Shown: positions 8,862 through 19,741 of the stretch, piece after piece
Layout: each line of letters begins with the position of its first letter
Position numbering within the stretch: position 1 is the stretch's first letter
Assembly (NCBI GenBank): GCA_947503305.1
Contig: CANNDF010000003.1
Coordinates: 248,001 to 312,000, forward strand
Length of the DNA stretch: 64,000 nucleotides
Direction of reading: 5' to 3'
Source of the DNA: an uncultured Dokdonia sp.
GTDB lineage: Bacteria > Bacteroidota > Bacteroidia > Flavobacteriales > Flavobacteriaceae
Program-made: the position numbers and the translations under genes
The notes under the pieces: model-generated
The model's input: the letters and a program-made list of their open reading frames with translations, nothing else
Databases searched by the model: none
Told to the model about the DNA's origin: nothing

Positions 8862-11639
8862 TTGCAAACAAAAACCGTACTCTTTTCTTTCCTTTTCGGC
8901 CTATCGATGCTTTGCTCCCATATAGCGCATGCACAAGATCTCCCATCCAATAATAATGCCATACCTTCATCAGAAAAGGATACGCTTACTACAAAAGGGA
9001 TAGAGGAAGATATCAGTACGCTTTCGCGAAAGCAAACTTCTCAAGATACGCTTGCTATTGTTCAGGATAGTGTTAAAACAGCTACTACAGACTCTTTACG
9101 TTTTAAAGATGAGCCTCTAAAAGATAAAGTGACTTACAAAGCAAAAGATTACGAACGTATCAATCAACGTTTAAAAAAGATATTCTTATACAATGAAGCA
9201 GAAGTTCTTTATGAAGATATGAAGATTAATGCTGGAGAAATTATTTTAAACTATGAGACAAATACTGTCTTTGCAAAAGGAATCATAGATACTAGTGGGA
9301 CCTATACTCAAATACCCATCTTTGTTCAAGGATCAAATGAAGTAAAGCCTGACTCAATTAAATTTAATTTTGATACTCAAAAAGCATTAATCTATGGCTC
9401 TAGAGTTGAAGATGCAAATGGACAAGATCTGGGAGTAAAGGCAGAAGTTAGTAAACGAGTCAATGACTCTGTAGTCTTTATGCGTAATGTAAAAATTACA
9501 ACAAGTAAAAACCTTGATGATCCAGAATATTATTTTTATGCACGTAAAGTTAAGTTTGTTCCTGGTCAGAAGTTAGTCACAGGTCTTACCAATATGTATA
9601 TCGCAGATGTTCCTACTCCATTGGGAATTCCATTTGCCTTTTTTCCACTAGATAAGCAACAAAGTGTGTCTGGTTTTATCCTGCCAAGCCCTGGAGAAAC
9701 GCGACTACGAGGGTATTCATTACAAAATGGAGGGTATTATTTTGCATTAAGTGATTATTATAATCTTGCGGTTACAGGAGACTATTACACCAATGGGAGT
9801 TATGCATTTAGAGCAAATTCTGATTATCGACTTCGTTATCGATTTAATGGACGTTTTAGTTTTGATTTTGAGAGAATTCTTGCCAGTGAAAGAGGCCTTC
9901 CAGATTTTTCTGAGCGTACAACCTATAATATACGATGGAATCATAGCCAAGATCAAAAAGCAAGTCCAAATAGTCGATTTGCAGCTTCTGTAAACCTGGG
10001 AAGTTCAGATTTTTTCCAACAATCACTTAATCAAAGTAATACGGGTAATTTTCTGAATAACAATTTCAGTTCATCTATATCCTATTCCAGAACTTTCCCT
10101 GGAGAAACGCCTATCAATCTAACAGTAGCTGCTACACATTCACAGAATTCAAGGACTGAAGTCATCAATATGACATTACCATCTGCACAATTAAATGTAG
10201 ATCGTATCTTCCCTTTTGCTCCAAAGACGGGTGTCAAAAAAGGGATTATCCAGAATATAAATGTAAACTATTCTTTAAGAGCTGATAACCGATTTACGAC
10301 TACCGATAGTCTTTTCTTCACACAAGAGATGTTTAGAAATGCAGAAACCGGAATTCAACATAGTATCCCTATTTCTACAAATTTTAAACTATTCAAATAT
10401 CTAAGTACATCTCTTAACGCAAACTATACAGAAAGTTGGGTATTTAAAACAATAGATCAATCATTTGATGAAGAAACTCGTGAAGTTGTAAGAGATACAG
10501 TTAATGGTTTTGATTCCTTTAGAACGTACAATGTTGGTGCTAGCTTAGGAACTACTATTTACGGTACTTTTAATTTTAAAGAAGGAAGTAAAATACAGAC
10601 GATACGGCATGTGATACGGCCATCTATAGGTATTAGTTACACACCTGCATTTGATCAATTTTTTGATACTTTCCTTCGGACTGATCCAAGTGATCCTACA
10701 GCAACAGACCTTACAGAAACTGTAGAATTTTCACGTTTTGAAGGTGGTTTTTTTGGCGCTCCAAGTAATAATAAAAATGCGTCTCTATCACTTTCGCTCA
10801 ATAATGTAGTAGAGGCAAAAGTTCGGAATAAAGACTCAACAGCCACAGAAACGTCTAAAAAGATTTCGCTTCTAAGGAATTTAAACTTCAGTACTCAATA
10901 TAGCTTAACTGCAGATAGTTTAAGGCTTGCACCTATATCGGTAAGTGGCGCAATCCCTATTGTCGGTAATAAACTAGAAATAAATTTTGGAGCAACCCTA
11001 GACATTTATGCACTCAATAGCAATAACACTAGGATAAATACACTCAATATTAATAATGGAGGTAGTCTGTTTAGAGTAACTGCTGCAAGAGCAAACTTTG
11101 GGTATAACTTCTCAAGTCGTGATTTCTCTGGTGAAAAAGATGAAAATACAGATAGAACTAGTAATCAGACATTTGCTGGAGGTGGTAGACCTGACGATCT
11201 ATTTGGTCAAGGGGTTGATATAACTGGAAACAGTAATAGGCTTGCTGGTGGCGATGATGAAGAGCAGGAAGAACAAGAAGTAAAATTCTACAATTTTGAC
11301 ATCCCCTGGAATTTACGAATAGGGTATGAGATATCGTATGGGAATGCTTCACGTCAAAACTCAATTAACACCCACTCCCTGGTCTTTAGTGGTGATATAG
11401 AACTTGGAAAACGTTGGACAGTAGGAGGTTCTTCTGGATATGACCTTGTAAATCCAGGTTTTACATTTACATCATTACGGTTTGGAAGGGATTTAGAAAG
11501 TTGGAACCTTAGCTTTAACTGGGTTCCATTTAGCCCTAATAATACACGTACTTCATGGAGCTTTTTTATTGGGATTAAAGGAAACCTCCTTAGTGATATT
11601 AAATATGATAAACGTCGTGCTCCTGATGAACGTTTATAA
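8862..11639 (+). CDS. lptD: LPS-assembly outer membrane protein LptD
   Basis: 925 residues from a TTG that begins a convincing signal peptide (MQTKTVLFSFLFGLSMLCSH, cleaved after AHA). Residues after the signal form a low-complexity Ser/Thr-rich stretch, then an OstA/LptA-like N-domain (YNEAEVLYEDMKINAGEIIL), then a long LptD beta-barrel with many alternating aromatic strands. The product inserts lipopolysaccharide into the outer leaflet with LptE. The low-complexity stretch contains an exact copy of the dispersed palindrome at 9020, read as LSRK. Starting further upstream (TTG at 8751 or ATG at 8805) would place the start before the predicted promoter and add a non-secretory leader. Confidence 0.9.
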   Translation: MQTKTVLFSFLFGLSMLCSHIAHAQDLPSNNNAIPSSEKDTLTTKGIEEDISTLSRKQTSQDTLAIVQDSVKTATTDSLRFKDEPLKDKVTYKAKDYERINQRLKKIFLYNEAEVLYEDMKINAGEIILNYETNTVFAKGIIDTSGTYTQIPIFVQGSNEVKPDSIKFNFDTQKALIYGSRVEDANGQDLGVKAEVSKRVNDSVVFMRNVKITTSKNLDDPEYYFYARKVKFVPGQKLVTGLTNMYIADVPTPLGIPFAFFPLDKQQSVSGFILPSPGETRLRGYSLQNGGYYFALSDYYNLAVTGDYYTNGSYAFRANSDYRLRYRFNGRFSFDFERILASERGLPDFSERTTYNIRWNHSQDQKASPNSRFAASVNLGSSDFFQQSLNQSNTGNFLNNNFSSSISYSRTFPGETPINLTVAATHSQNSRTEVINMTLPSAQLNVDRIFPFAPKTGVKKGIIQNINVNYSLRADNRFTTTDSLFFTQEMFRNAETGIQHSIPISTNFKLFKYLSTSLNANYTESWVFKTIDQSFDEETREVVRDTVNGFDSFRTYNVGASLGTTIYGTFNFKEGSKIQTIRHVIRPSIGISYTPAFDQFFDTFLRTDPSDPTATDLTETVEFSRFEGGFFGAPSNNKNASLSLSLNNVVEAKVRNKDSTATETSKKISLLRNLNFSTQYSLTADSLRLAPISVSGAIPIVGNKLEINFGATLDIYALNSNNTRINTLNINNGGSLFRVTAARANFGYNFSSRDFSGEKDENTDRTSNQTFAGGGRPDDLFGQGVDITGNSNRLAGGDDEEQEEQEVKFYNFDIPWNLRIGYEISYGNASRQNSINTHSLVFSGDIELGKRWTVGGSSGYDLVNPGFTFTSLRFGRDLESWNLSFNWVPFSPNNTRTSWSFFIGIKGNLLSDIKYDKRRAPDERL
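9020..9033. repeat. exact GCTTTCGCGAAAGC palindrome inside lptD
   Basis: Exact 14-bp palindrome within the reading frame of lptD, in the low-complexity segment that follows the signal peptide. It is translated in the frame T-L-S-R-K-Q. Confidence 0.9.
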
Positions 11640-11692
11640 AAGATGTATTTTTATTTTTTAGTAAATTAATTATAGAAACGTATAAAAATCTA

Positions 11693-12073
11693 ATGAAAAA
11701 AATAATTTCAACTCCAGACGCACCAGCACCTATTGGGCCTTATAATCAAGCTACATTATCTGGAAACACGCTATATACTTCTGGACAAATTGCTATAGAT
11801 CCAAAAACAGGAACGCTTTTTAAAGGAGATATAAAAGAGGAGACAACACTTGTTATGGAAAATCTCAAAGCAGTATTAAAAGCTGCCGATATGACTTTTG
11901 ATCATGTTGTTAAAACATCTATTTTCATAAGTGATATGGAGAATTTTGGAGCAATAAACAGTATATATGGAACCTATTTTGACGATGCTACAGCACCTGC
12001 GAGAGAAACTGTAGAAGTTGCAAATCTTCCAAAATATGTAAACGTAGAAATATCTGCTATTGCAATCAAATAA
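11693..12073 (+). CDS. RidA family 2-iminobutanoate/2-iminopropanoate deaminase
   Basis: 126 residues, the usual size of the YjgF/YER057c/UK114 family. The start (ISTPDAPAPIGPYNQA), TSGQIAIDPKTG, the middle block FDHVVKTSIFISDMENFGAINSIYG, and PARETVEVANLPKYVNVEI with the arginine that contacts the substrate carboxylate are all typical. These trimeric enzymes hydrolyse reactive enamine/imine intermediates released by PLP enzymes. The gene follows lptD by about 50 bp and may be read through from it; the pairing has no clear functional meaning. Confidence 0.95.
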   Translation: MKKIISTPDAPAPIGPYNQATLSGNTLYTSGQIAIDPKTGTLFKGDIKEETTLVMENLKAVLKAADMTFDHVVKTSIFISDMENFGAINSIYGTYFDDATAPARETVEVANLPKYVNVEISAIAIK

Positions 12074-12084
12074 GTATAAAATGC

Positions 12085-12945
12085 TTAATAAAGAATATGG
12101 TCTTTATGATGCATTACAAGTCCATCTATAGGGCGTTTTAAGACTTTGCCTTTTCTTAATCCAAATTTGACAAGTACTCTTGACAGTTCTTTTTCTAAGT
12201 AAAAAGAAATAGATCCTACAAAATGAATAGGTATTTCTTTTGCATTAGGGAATTGTAATACTTGATTTTCTATAAAAATAGAGAGTCCTTTCTCTATAAG
12301 AGCTTGACAATATACATGATCCTTATTTTCTATTAAAAATCGTGCAAAAGTTGCTAGATATGTATTTGGGTTAGGGTTTTTATACAAGTGATTTTTTATA
12401 GTTTCTGAACTCAAATCATAGGACTGTTCAAATTTTTCTGATAAGTCTTTAGGGATATTAAAAAACTTATAATCTCTTAGTAATTGACGTCCAAAATAGT
12501 TACCACTCGCATCATCCATAAGGATATAGCCTAGAGAAATCACCTTTTGTTCTATATCTACACCATTATAATAACTACAGTTAGATCCTGTCCCTAGAAT
12601 ACATACAATAGATTTTTCACCTTCAGTAGCTGTAGCATATAAAGCAGCATAGGTATCTTCCTTAATAAGAATTTCTTCTGCTTCTTTAAAAAAATCGCGA
12701 AAAACTTCTTTAATAAGTTTTCTAGGTTTTTCTACCCCACAACCGGCTCCATAAAAATACAGACGTTTAACTTCATGTCTGTGTTTATAAAGCTCAAAAT
12801 TATTAACGATACGTTCGTTTAAAATTTCTTGAGATAACACTTGAGGATTTAATCCTAATGTCTGAGTCTGAAATAATATCTTCCCATCATCATTAAGTGC
12901 TATCCAATCTGTTTTGGTAGAACCACTATCAACTACTAAAATCAT
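12085..12945 (-). CDS. N-acetylglucosamine kinase-like protein (BadF/BadG/BcrA ATPase family)
   Basis: 286 residues of the ASKHA fold. Phosphate-1 motif VVDSGSTKTDW at the N-terminus, then ILGTGSNCSYYNG (phosphate-2), followed by MDDASGNYFGRQLL, the block that in GlcNAc kinases contacts the sugar, and HFVGSISFYL (adenosine region). It would phosphorylate GlcNAc or a related amino sugar at C6 in the cytosol. With the GH3 hexosaminidase and amidase elsewhere in the window it suits peptidoglycan recycling. It lies just downstream of gapA and converges with ridA. Confidence 0.85.
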   Translation of the reverse strand: MILVVDSGSTKTDWIALNDDGKILFQTQTLGLNPQVLSQEILNERIVNNFELYKHRHEVKRLYFYGAGCGVEKPRKLIKEVFRDFFKEAEEILIKEDTYAALYATATEGEKSIVCILGTGSNCSYYNGVDIEQKVISLGYILMDDASGNYFGRQLLRDYKFFNIPKDLSEKFEQSYDLSSETIKNHLYKNPNPNTYLATFARFLIENKDHVYCQALIEKGLSIFIENQVLQFPNAKEIPIHFVGSISFYLEKELSRVLVKFGLRKGKVLKRPIDGLVMHHKDHILY

Positions 12946-12970
12946 AGGCGGAGGATAAAGTAATTATATC

Positions 12971-13021
12971 TGAGCCTACTCTTGTAAAAGTATATGTTTA
13001 CTATTCACAAAAGCAGGCTCA
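12971..13021 (-). terminator. imperfect hairpin after gapA
   Basis: TGAGCCTACTCTTGT and ACAAAAGCAGGCTCA pair with two mismatches around a long loop, 10 bp after the gapA stop. No good T-tract follows on the minus strand, so this may be a processing hairpin instead of an intrinsic terminator. Confidence 0.4.
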
Positions 13022-13030
13022 ATATTATTT

Positions 13031-14035
<1,005 letters not shown>

Positions 14036-14057
14036 TTAGTTATCTTTATTAATTGTA

Positions 14058-15044
14058 TTATGTGGTCATAATATCTGACACACGGATAAGTTCTTTATTA
14101 ATTTTTGAATGCCCTTTTATTGCTTTTTCTAATGGGGTAAGTTCCATTTTATCATGTATAGTACCTACCATATAATTGCTTTTACCCTCTAGTAGGGACT
14201 CCACGGCTTTTACTCCCATTCTACTTGCCAAAACACGATCATAACATGTAGGAGAGCCTCCTCGTTGCATGTGTCCTAGTACAGAAACACGCACATCATA
14301 TTCTTCTAGGTTTTGATCTACGTAATCTTTTAATTCAAAAACGCTCTTCCCTATTTTATCACCTTCGGCTACTACTACAATACTTGATGATTTCCCGCTT
14401 TTCTTACTTCGTACTAATGACTCTACAAGCCTATCGATACCCATATCTTCTTCTGGAATAAGAATTTCTTCGGCTCCAGCTCCTACTCCTGCATTTAATG
14501 CGATATGTCCCACATCACGGCCCATTACTTCTACAAAGAATAACCTATCATGTGAATGTGCTGTATCTCTAATTTTATCTATGGCATCGACAGCTGTATT
14601 TAATGCGGTATCATATCCTAATGTTCTATCGGTACCATTTATATCATTATCAATAGTTCCTGGAATTCCTATCACAGGGAATCCAAACTCACTATTAAAA
14701 ACAAGCCCCCCTGTAAAAGTTCCATCTCCACCTATTAAAACAATTGCGTCAATGTCTGATTTCTTAAGGGTATCATATGCAACCTGACGTCCCTCTTTAG
14801 TCATAAACCTTTTACTTCTAGCAGATTTAAGAAAGGTTCCACCTTTATTAATAACACCTCGTACACTACGTGCATCTAAGTCTACAAAATCTCCATCCAT
14901 CAACCCTTCGTATCCACGATATACTCCTACACATGCAATCTTATGATAGGCACATGTACGGGCAACAGATCTAATGGCTGCATTCATCCCAGGAGAGTCT
15001 CCACCAGAGGTTAAAACTGCAATTTTCTTAATATTTTGGCTCAT
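14058..15044 (-). CDS. pfkA: ATP-dependent 6-phosphofructokinase
   Basis: 328 residues, typical PfkA length. GGDSPGMNAAIR near the N-terminus, GGDGTFTGG, and PGTIDNDINGTDRTLGYDTAL with the catalytic Asp; EVMGRDVGHIALNAG and LGHMQRGGSPTCYDR bind fructose-6-phosphate. The Gly after GGDG favours ATP over pyrophosphate as donor. It catalyses the committed step of glycolysis and heads the pfkA-gapA pair. Confidence 0.97.
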   Translation of the reverse strand: MSQNIKKIAVLTSGGDSPGMNAAIRSVARTCAYHKIACVGVYRGYEGLMDGDFVDLDARSVRGVINKGGTFLKSARSKRFMTKEGRQVAYDTLKKSDIDAIVLIGGDGTFTGGLVFNSEFGFPVIGIPGTIDNDINGTDRTLGYDTALNTAVDAIDKIRDTAHSHDRLFFVEVMGRDVGHIALNAGVGAGAEEILIPEEDMGIDRLVESLVRSKKSGKSSSIVVVAEGDKIGKSVFELKDYVDQNLEEYDVRVSVLGHMQRGGSPTCYDRVLASRMGVKAVESLLEGKSNYMVGTIHDKMELTPLEKAIKGHSKINKELIRVSDIMTT

Positions 15045-15201
15045 AATTATGACAAATAAAAAATAAATTTAGGAAACTTACCCTAGATAATCACTGTATT
15101 TATAGGGTATTTGAACGGATTGTTGATTTCAAACGTTTTCGTTTAACAACTTTTTTTCAGTTCTTGATGTTTAAAGATAAAAAATAGAGAATTTATGTGC
15201 T

Positions 15202-15225
15202 TTTTCGCTTTCGCGAAAGCGAAAA
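15202..15225. repeat. extended 24-bp copy of the dispersed palindrome
   Basis: The exact 14-bp core at 15207-15220 is extended by matching TTTTC and GAAAA flanks, giving perfect symmetry over 24 bp. It lies in the roughly 220-bp gap between tamB (ending here) and the start of pfkA. It could form a hairpin, but neither side has a proper T-tract, so I do not call a terminator. Confidence 0.85.
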
Positions 15226-15263
15226 CTTATTTTAAAAACTAAAGTTGCCAGAAAAGATTTGTA

Positions 15264-18200
15264 TTAGTTCTTAAAACTTACTCCTGTTGGCCCAATTTTT
15301 TCTTGGGTACTTTGCTGTTGTAACTCCGATTTTACTTCTTCAGATTTTCCTTTAAAAATCTTTTGAAGTAATTCTTTAAAGGAATTAAAATCTACAGCAT
15401 ATGATAGTCCTGCCCCTTGGGTATAACCTTCTGTCTCTCCTATGAACTGAATATCTGTCTGACGATTAAAGACTTTTGCGCGCAACGATCCATCTTCATT
15501 TAATAAAAAATCGATTTCTACATCACCTACAATAACGCTTTCACTTACACCTCCTGTCGGAACACCTACTTTCCCATTGATAAGTACACGATTAGTAATT
15601 TGGGTAGATAATGTAAACCCTACCCTACCCGCAGATTGTAAATTTGGAGAATTATCTGCTTGTACCAGATCTAATCCAACATCAAAAATACTTCCATCAT
15701 CATTAAAAAGAATATCTGACAATACAGAAGATGTAGTTTCTAATAAATTATTTACTGCTCCTGCTGTGGTTATAGATGCTTCACTTAAGAATACACCTTG
15801 AGACACTAAAGATATGGCATTGAGCTCCCTAGCATTTTTATCGCTAAGTCTATATTCTAATTCAGAAATCACCGTACTCCCTGTTCCAGGAAATTCGATA
15901 TCAAATGTAATATCTGGTTGAAGTAATACTCCATCTAGATTAATAATAACATCTACTGGAATCTTTCTATTCACAGAAGGATTTTCTAATAAAACACTTG
16001 GGTTTGCTTGTGTACTATAGATAGCACTTATATCTAGTTTTGCATCTGTAGGGTTTCCATCCCAACGTATATTACTATCTTGTTTTACTTTAAACTCTTT
16101 TTGTACAATACCTCCGTATTTAAAATTAAAGATTCCATCAAAAACAATAAAATCACCATCCATTGTAAACTTTCCATTTGTGTCTAAGCTTATAAAAAGA
16201 ATTCCAGCGCCTCTTCCTTTTATTGTACTTCCATTCTCTTTATCTACAACGATCTCTATAACAGCATCTGTATCTATATCAAGATCAAAATTAACAGTCA
16301 ATCCTTTTACTTCTGTTATTTCAGTAACGACACCATTGATTCTTGATTCCTTTTCTTCAGGGCTTAAAAAATGGATGGATGAATTATCGCCTAAACTCTC
16401 AGAGTCATCTATAGGAATATTAAAAACAGTCCCTTCTTCTGTTTCTGCCAGGACATCAATAACCATATTATCTACAGGTCCTTTAAGTGTTGCTTCCCCA
16501 CTTATAAAGGCAGTTCCAAAATATAAAGATTCTAGATCTTCTTTAGTGTCTAATACGACTAGCCTATTTGTCGTAATTCCTAGATCTAATTCCCAATCCG
16601 AAAATGCATTATGAGATATTGATCCATTTAATGCACCAAGAGTGTTGTATTGTATATCTTCTAATTGAATCGCTCTAAATATAAACTCCTGCTTATTGAG
16701 TTCTACTCTGGATATTCCTTTAAAATCATAGTCTGTATTTAAATACGGAATTTTGAGCCCAGCATCCCGAAGACGAAGGTTTCCATTGATATCTGGGTTT
16801 TTATAACTTCCTGTTACTTTGGCTTGTCCATTTACAAATCCTCGTATATTAGAAATAACATCTCCTCCTAGCGGGTTAAAAGGTTTCAAATCTAGATTTG
16901 CCAATGAGACATCTACATCTATAGTTGCATCAGAATTTTCATCAACAAGAATTATACCTGTAGCAGAAAAAGACTTTTCATCATTGTTCTCAAGAGATGA
17001 TTTAATATCATATTGTGATAAAGACGTGTTCCCTTCTATCGTAAGGTTAAGTATTCCTAATAAAAAATCATTAACAGAAAACTTATCGATTGCCACAGTA
17101 GAATTAGGGTAGTAAGCTCCTTCTTTTTGTAAGACATCTAGTTTCCCATTTACTCTTCCTTCTAAACGTAAGCTATCTATAGCTGGTGTAATCTTTTCTA
17201 GATCGACATTTGTAAATTGAGCTTTAACATCTTTATATGTACTATCTCTCAACACCCCTCTAAAATCTATCCGTTCATCTTTATGACTAAGGACAATAGT
17301 CTCTATATCAACATCCTTAAAGTTATTGTCAAAAACAATCCTATTTTTATTATTATTTTCTTCATTAATAAACCATGGATTATTCTTGAAAACGATCTCA
17401 GATTTTTTAAACCCTACAACAGAATTACCTTCTTCATTTATTGTGTGATACAATGATACATCATAGGTGTCATTATTACGTTTTCCTCCCACAAATTGAG
17501 ATTTCATGAATAACGTATCTTTTAATGTTACGTTAATCAAATTAAAGTCTGACACAGCATAGAAGCCTGCATCAATACTATCTGCGGCGATATATGTATT
17601 AAAAAGGGGGTTTTTATTATCTACCTTAACTTCAATGCTTTCAGCCATATTCCCATAGGCTTCAATTCTAGGAGATTTAAAGGTGAGTTTAAACTCAGAA
17701 TCATCAGCAACAACACTTCCTTTGATAATTGTTTCTGGTTCAAATTCTATATCTGGTATAAAGACTTCAACAATTTTATTATTGATAGCAAAGTCAAAGT
17801 CCATAAACTGATGCTCTGTAAGTATCTCTGGTTGATAATTTGCATACAAACTTCCTAGAGCATTTCTAAATAAAGGAACTACTTCTTCAAATTTAAAAAT
17901 TCCACTTACCGATCCATCTATTATATCTGATGAGTTTATAGCGATTGTTCTAATATTCTTTTCCCCAAAAGCAGAAGTAACATCAAAATCTTTAAAATAA
18001 TAGGTGTCATTTTTATTCTTATAACTAGCATCAGAAAATGATATTTTCCCAAAAGCATCTTCTATTCCTGTCCCTTTCATATCCATTATAACATTCCCAC
18101 TTAAAATGGATAAGCTATCATTTACAAAATTTAAGGTATTTAGATTTGCATGATTAATTTCTGCTTCAAAATCGTAACTATTAATAGCTTTAGAAATATC

Positions 18201-19649
18201 TATAAGTCCATCAACTTTAGCTTTTAGATTTGTATCATCTATAATAAGTTCTCCATTAAAGACTGGGGTTTGTAGTTCTCCGAATACAGTAATGTTTTTG
18301 TAATCATAACCATTATAAGTAATATGATTTACTTCTCCTGAAAGCTTGGTATCTAGGTATTCTTGGATAAACCCTTTCCCATTTACATCAAGATCCATGG
18401 TAGTAGTACCAACACGATCATCATTTATAAACACGCCCAGCTTAAAATCTTCAAAATTTACATGCCCCGCATAGGATGCAAGATCCGAGTCTTGATAATC
18501 TGAGAGTAAAATATCTAAATTGCCATCACCCAACTCTGTTGCAGCACTACTTGTTGTTTTAATGGTTGAGTTTGTAACTTGAGTAACTCCACGCAATGTC
18601 ACTACTCCTAATTTAGAAAGGCGTGCTGGTATATCAGATAATACCTCAGGTAATAGCTTTTTTAAATCAAAATAAGTAGTTCTTATTTCTTTATAATCAC
18701 CAGAAATAGCATAGTTATCCCCTTCGATAAGATTTTTAAACCTGATGTCACCGTGTATTCTTGAATTTTGCAATCCTGAAAGTCTAAGGTTAGTGGCTTT
18801 AAAATCATTAAGTACTCCCTTAATTTCCGCATTCATTATCAGATTTTGGTTTTTACCAAATCCATCATAAAAGGGATCGATATCATTTGTTGAGATATCT
18901 GCTTTTGTAAAAACAGCATCTATCTGAGTTTTATTTACAAAGTCATTTAAATTATCCCCAGAAATATCCAAACGTATATCGCCAGACAATGCTGAATACT
19001 TTGTTTTTAAATCAAATTCAAGTAGAGTAATTGCATTAGTATCATAATGAAAATCTCCTTCTAACTTTTTAATACTATAGCCTCTTCTTGCATTAAATGC
19101 CAGTTTATCTATATAACCATCTACAACATCATCTACAAGATGAAAACCCTCAATAGTAATCGATAGGTCGTTATAATCTATAACTACTGGGTTATTTATA
19201 TTCTCATCTATATATCTAAATGTACCATCCTCTATAGATACGCTCGGAGCATTCATGATAAAAGGAGCAGGAGATTCTGAAGGAACTTCGGGAGCAAACT
19301 TTTTTGAAAAAACAGTAATATTATCACTTGTTTCTCCTTTATAGATTTTAAGATTAAAGATTGCGCCTGTTAAAGAAATATCGCCAAGTTCGAGATTTCC
19401 ATCAATTACTTTTTTTGCACTTAGAATACTAGTTGCTATAGATTGTGAATAAATGAGTGTATCTTTATGATGATCTTCTATATAAACACCTCTTAAGTCA
19501 ACATCGGCATTCCATTTAAGTCTGAGTTTGTCTACATAAATAGAAGTCCCGTATTTTGAATTCACTTTATTTGTAACTATCTGTCCTGCTTTGGATTGTA
19601 CAGCCGGTATTGAAAAAAACAATAACAGTAACCCAAATATAAGTAGCAC
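15264..19649 (-). CDS. tamB: TamB-like translocation/assembly module protein (DUF490)
   Basis: 1461 residues read from a GTG. An N-terminal hydrophobic segment (LLIFGLLLLFFSIPAVQ) anchors it in the inner membrane. The rest is a very long run of beta-strands with AsmA/TamB-type blocks (VDKLRLKWNADVDLRGVYI) ending in a C-terminal DUF490 domain (VPTGGVSESVIVGDVEIDFLL; GAGLSYAVDFNSF). Such proteins bridge the periplasm and act in outer-membrane protein assembly or lipid transport. The GTG start lacks basic residues; in-frame codons upstream encode GIKKFKKIALRTLLI, a more normal pre-anchor, but no ATG/GTG/TTG precedes them. Divergent from tsaD, an arrangement I remember as common in Flavobacteriia. 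Confidence 0.9.
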   Translation of the reverse strand: MLLIFGLLLLFFSIPAVQSKAGQIVTNKVNSKYGTSIYVDKLRLKWNADVDLRGVYIEDHHKDTLIYSQSIATSILSAKKVIDGNLELGDISLTGAIFNLKIYKGETSDNITVFSKKFAPEVPSESPAPFIMNAPSVSIEDGTFRYIDENINNPVVIDYNDLSITIEGFHLVDDVVDGYIDKLAFNARRGYSIKKLEGDFHYDTNAITLLEFDLKTKYSALSGDIRLDISGDNLNDFVNKTQIDAVFTKADISTNDIDPFYDGFGKNQNLIMNAEIKGVLNDFKATNLRLSGLQNSRIHGDIRFKNLIEGDNYAISGDYKEIRTTYFDLKKLLPEVLSDIPARLSKLGVVTLRGVTQVTNSTIKTTSSAATELGDGNLDILLSDYQDSDLASYAGHVNFEDFKLGVFINDDRVGTTTMDLDVNGKGFIQEYLDTKLSGEVNHITYNGYDYKNITVFGELQTPVFNGELIIDDTNLKAKVDGLIDISKAINSYDFEAEINHANLNTLNFVNDSLSILSGNVIMDMKGTGIEDAFGKISFSDASYKNKNDTYYFKDFDVTSAFGEKNIRTIAINSSDIIDGSVSGIFKFEEVVPLFRNALGSLYANYQPEILTEHQFMDFDFAINNKIVEVFIPDIEFEPETIIKGSVVADDSEFKLTFKSPRIEAYGNMAESIEVKVDNKNPLFNTYIAADSIDAGFYAVSDFNLINVTLKDTLFMKSQFVGGKRNNDTYDVSLYHTINEEGNSVVGFKKSEIVFKNNPWFINEENNNKNRIVFDNNFKDVDIETIVLSHKDERIDFRGVLRDSTYKDVKAQFTNVDLEKITPAIDSLRLEGRVNGKLDVLQKEGAYYPNSTVAIDKFSVNDFLLGILNLTIEGNTSLSQYDIKSSLENNDEKSFSATGIILVDENSDATIDVDVSLANLDLKPFNPLGGDVISNIRGFVNGQAKVTGSYKNPDINGNLRLRDAGLKIPYLNTDYDFKGISRVELNKQEFIFRAIQLEDIQYNTLGALNGSISHNAFSDWELDLGITTNRLVVLDTKEDLESLYFGTAFISGEATLKGPVDNMVIDVLAETEEGTVFNIPIDDSESLGDNSSIHFLSPEEKESRINGVVTEITEVKGLTVNFDLDIDTDAVIEIVVDKENGSTIKGRGAGILFISLDTNGKFTMDGDFIVFDGIFNFKYGGIVQKEFKVKQDSNIRWDGNPTDAKLDISAIYSTQANPSVLLENPSVNRKIPVDVIINLDGVLLQPDITFDIEFPGTGSTVISELEYRLSDKNARELNAISLVSQGVFLSEASITTAGAVNNLLETTSSVLSDILFNDDGSIFDVGLDLVQADNSPNLQSAGRVGFTLSTQITNRVLINGKVGVPTGGVSESVIVGDVEIDFLLNEDGSLRAKVFNRQTDIQFIGETEGYTQGAGLSYAVDFNSFKELLQKIFKGKSEEVKSELQQQSTQEKIGPTGVSFKN

Positions 19650-19682
19650 TATAAGTAATGTGCGAAGTGCTATTTTTTTAAA

Positions 19683-19713
19683 TTTCTTGATACCGCTTAT
19701 TATTTTAACTTTG
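19683..19713 (+). promoter_or_regulatory. Bacteroidota-type promoter for tsaD
   Basis: TAACTTTG at 19706-19713 matches TAnnTTTG, with TTTC at 19683-19686 separated by 19 bp. The tsaD ATG follows 29 bp after the -7 element. Confidence 0.55.
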
Positions 19714-19741
19714 TTTTTTTATTACAAGATGCGTGCCTTAG

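Noticed and set aside
15202-15225. palindrome as an intrinsic terminator of tamB
   Set aside because: The stem is perfect, but no T-tract follows on either strand, and the same core occurs inside genes, so termination is not its general role.
16180-16614. 144-codon plus-strand frame opposite tamB
   Set aside because: It is antisense to a continuous TamB reading frame and has Ser/Thr/Val-rich composition typical of a shadow.
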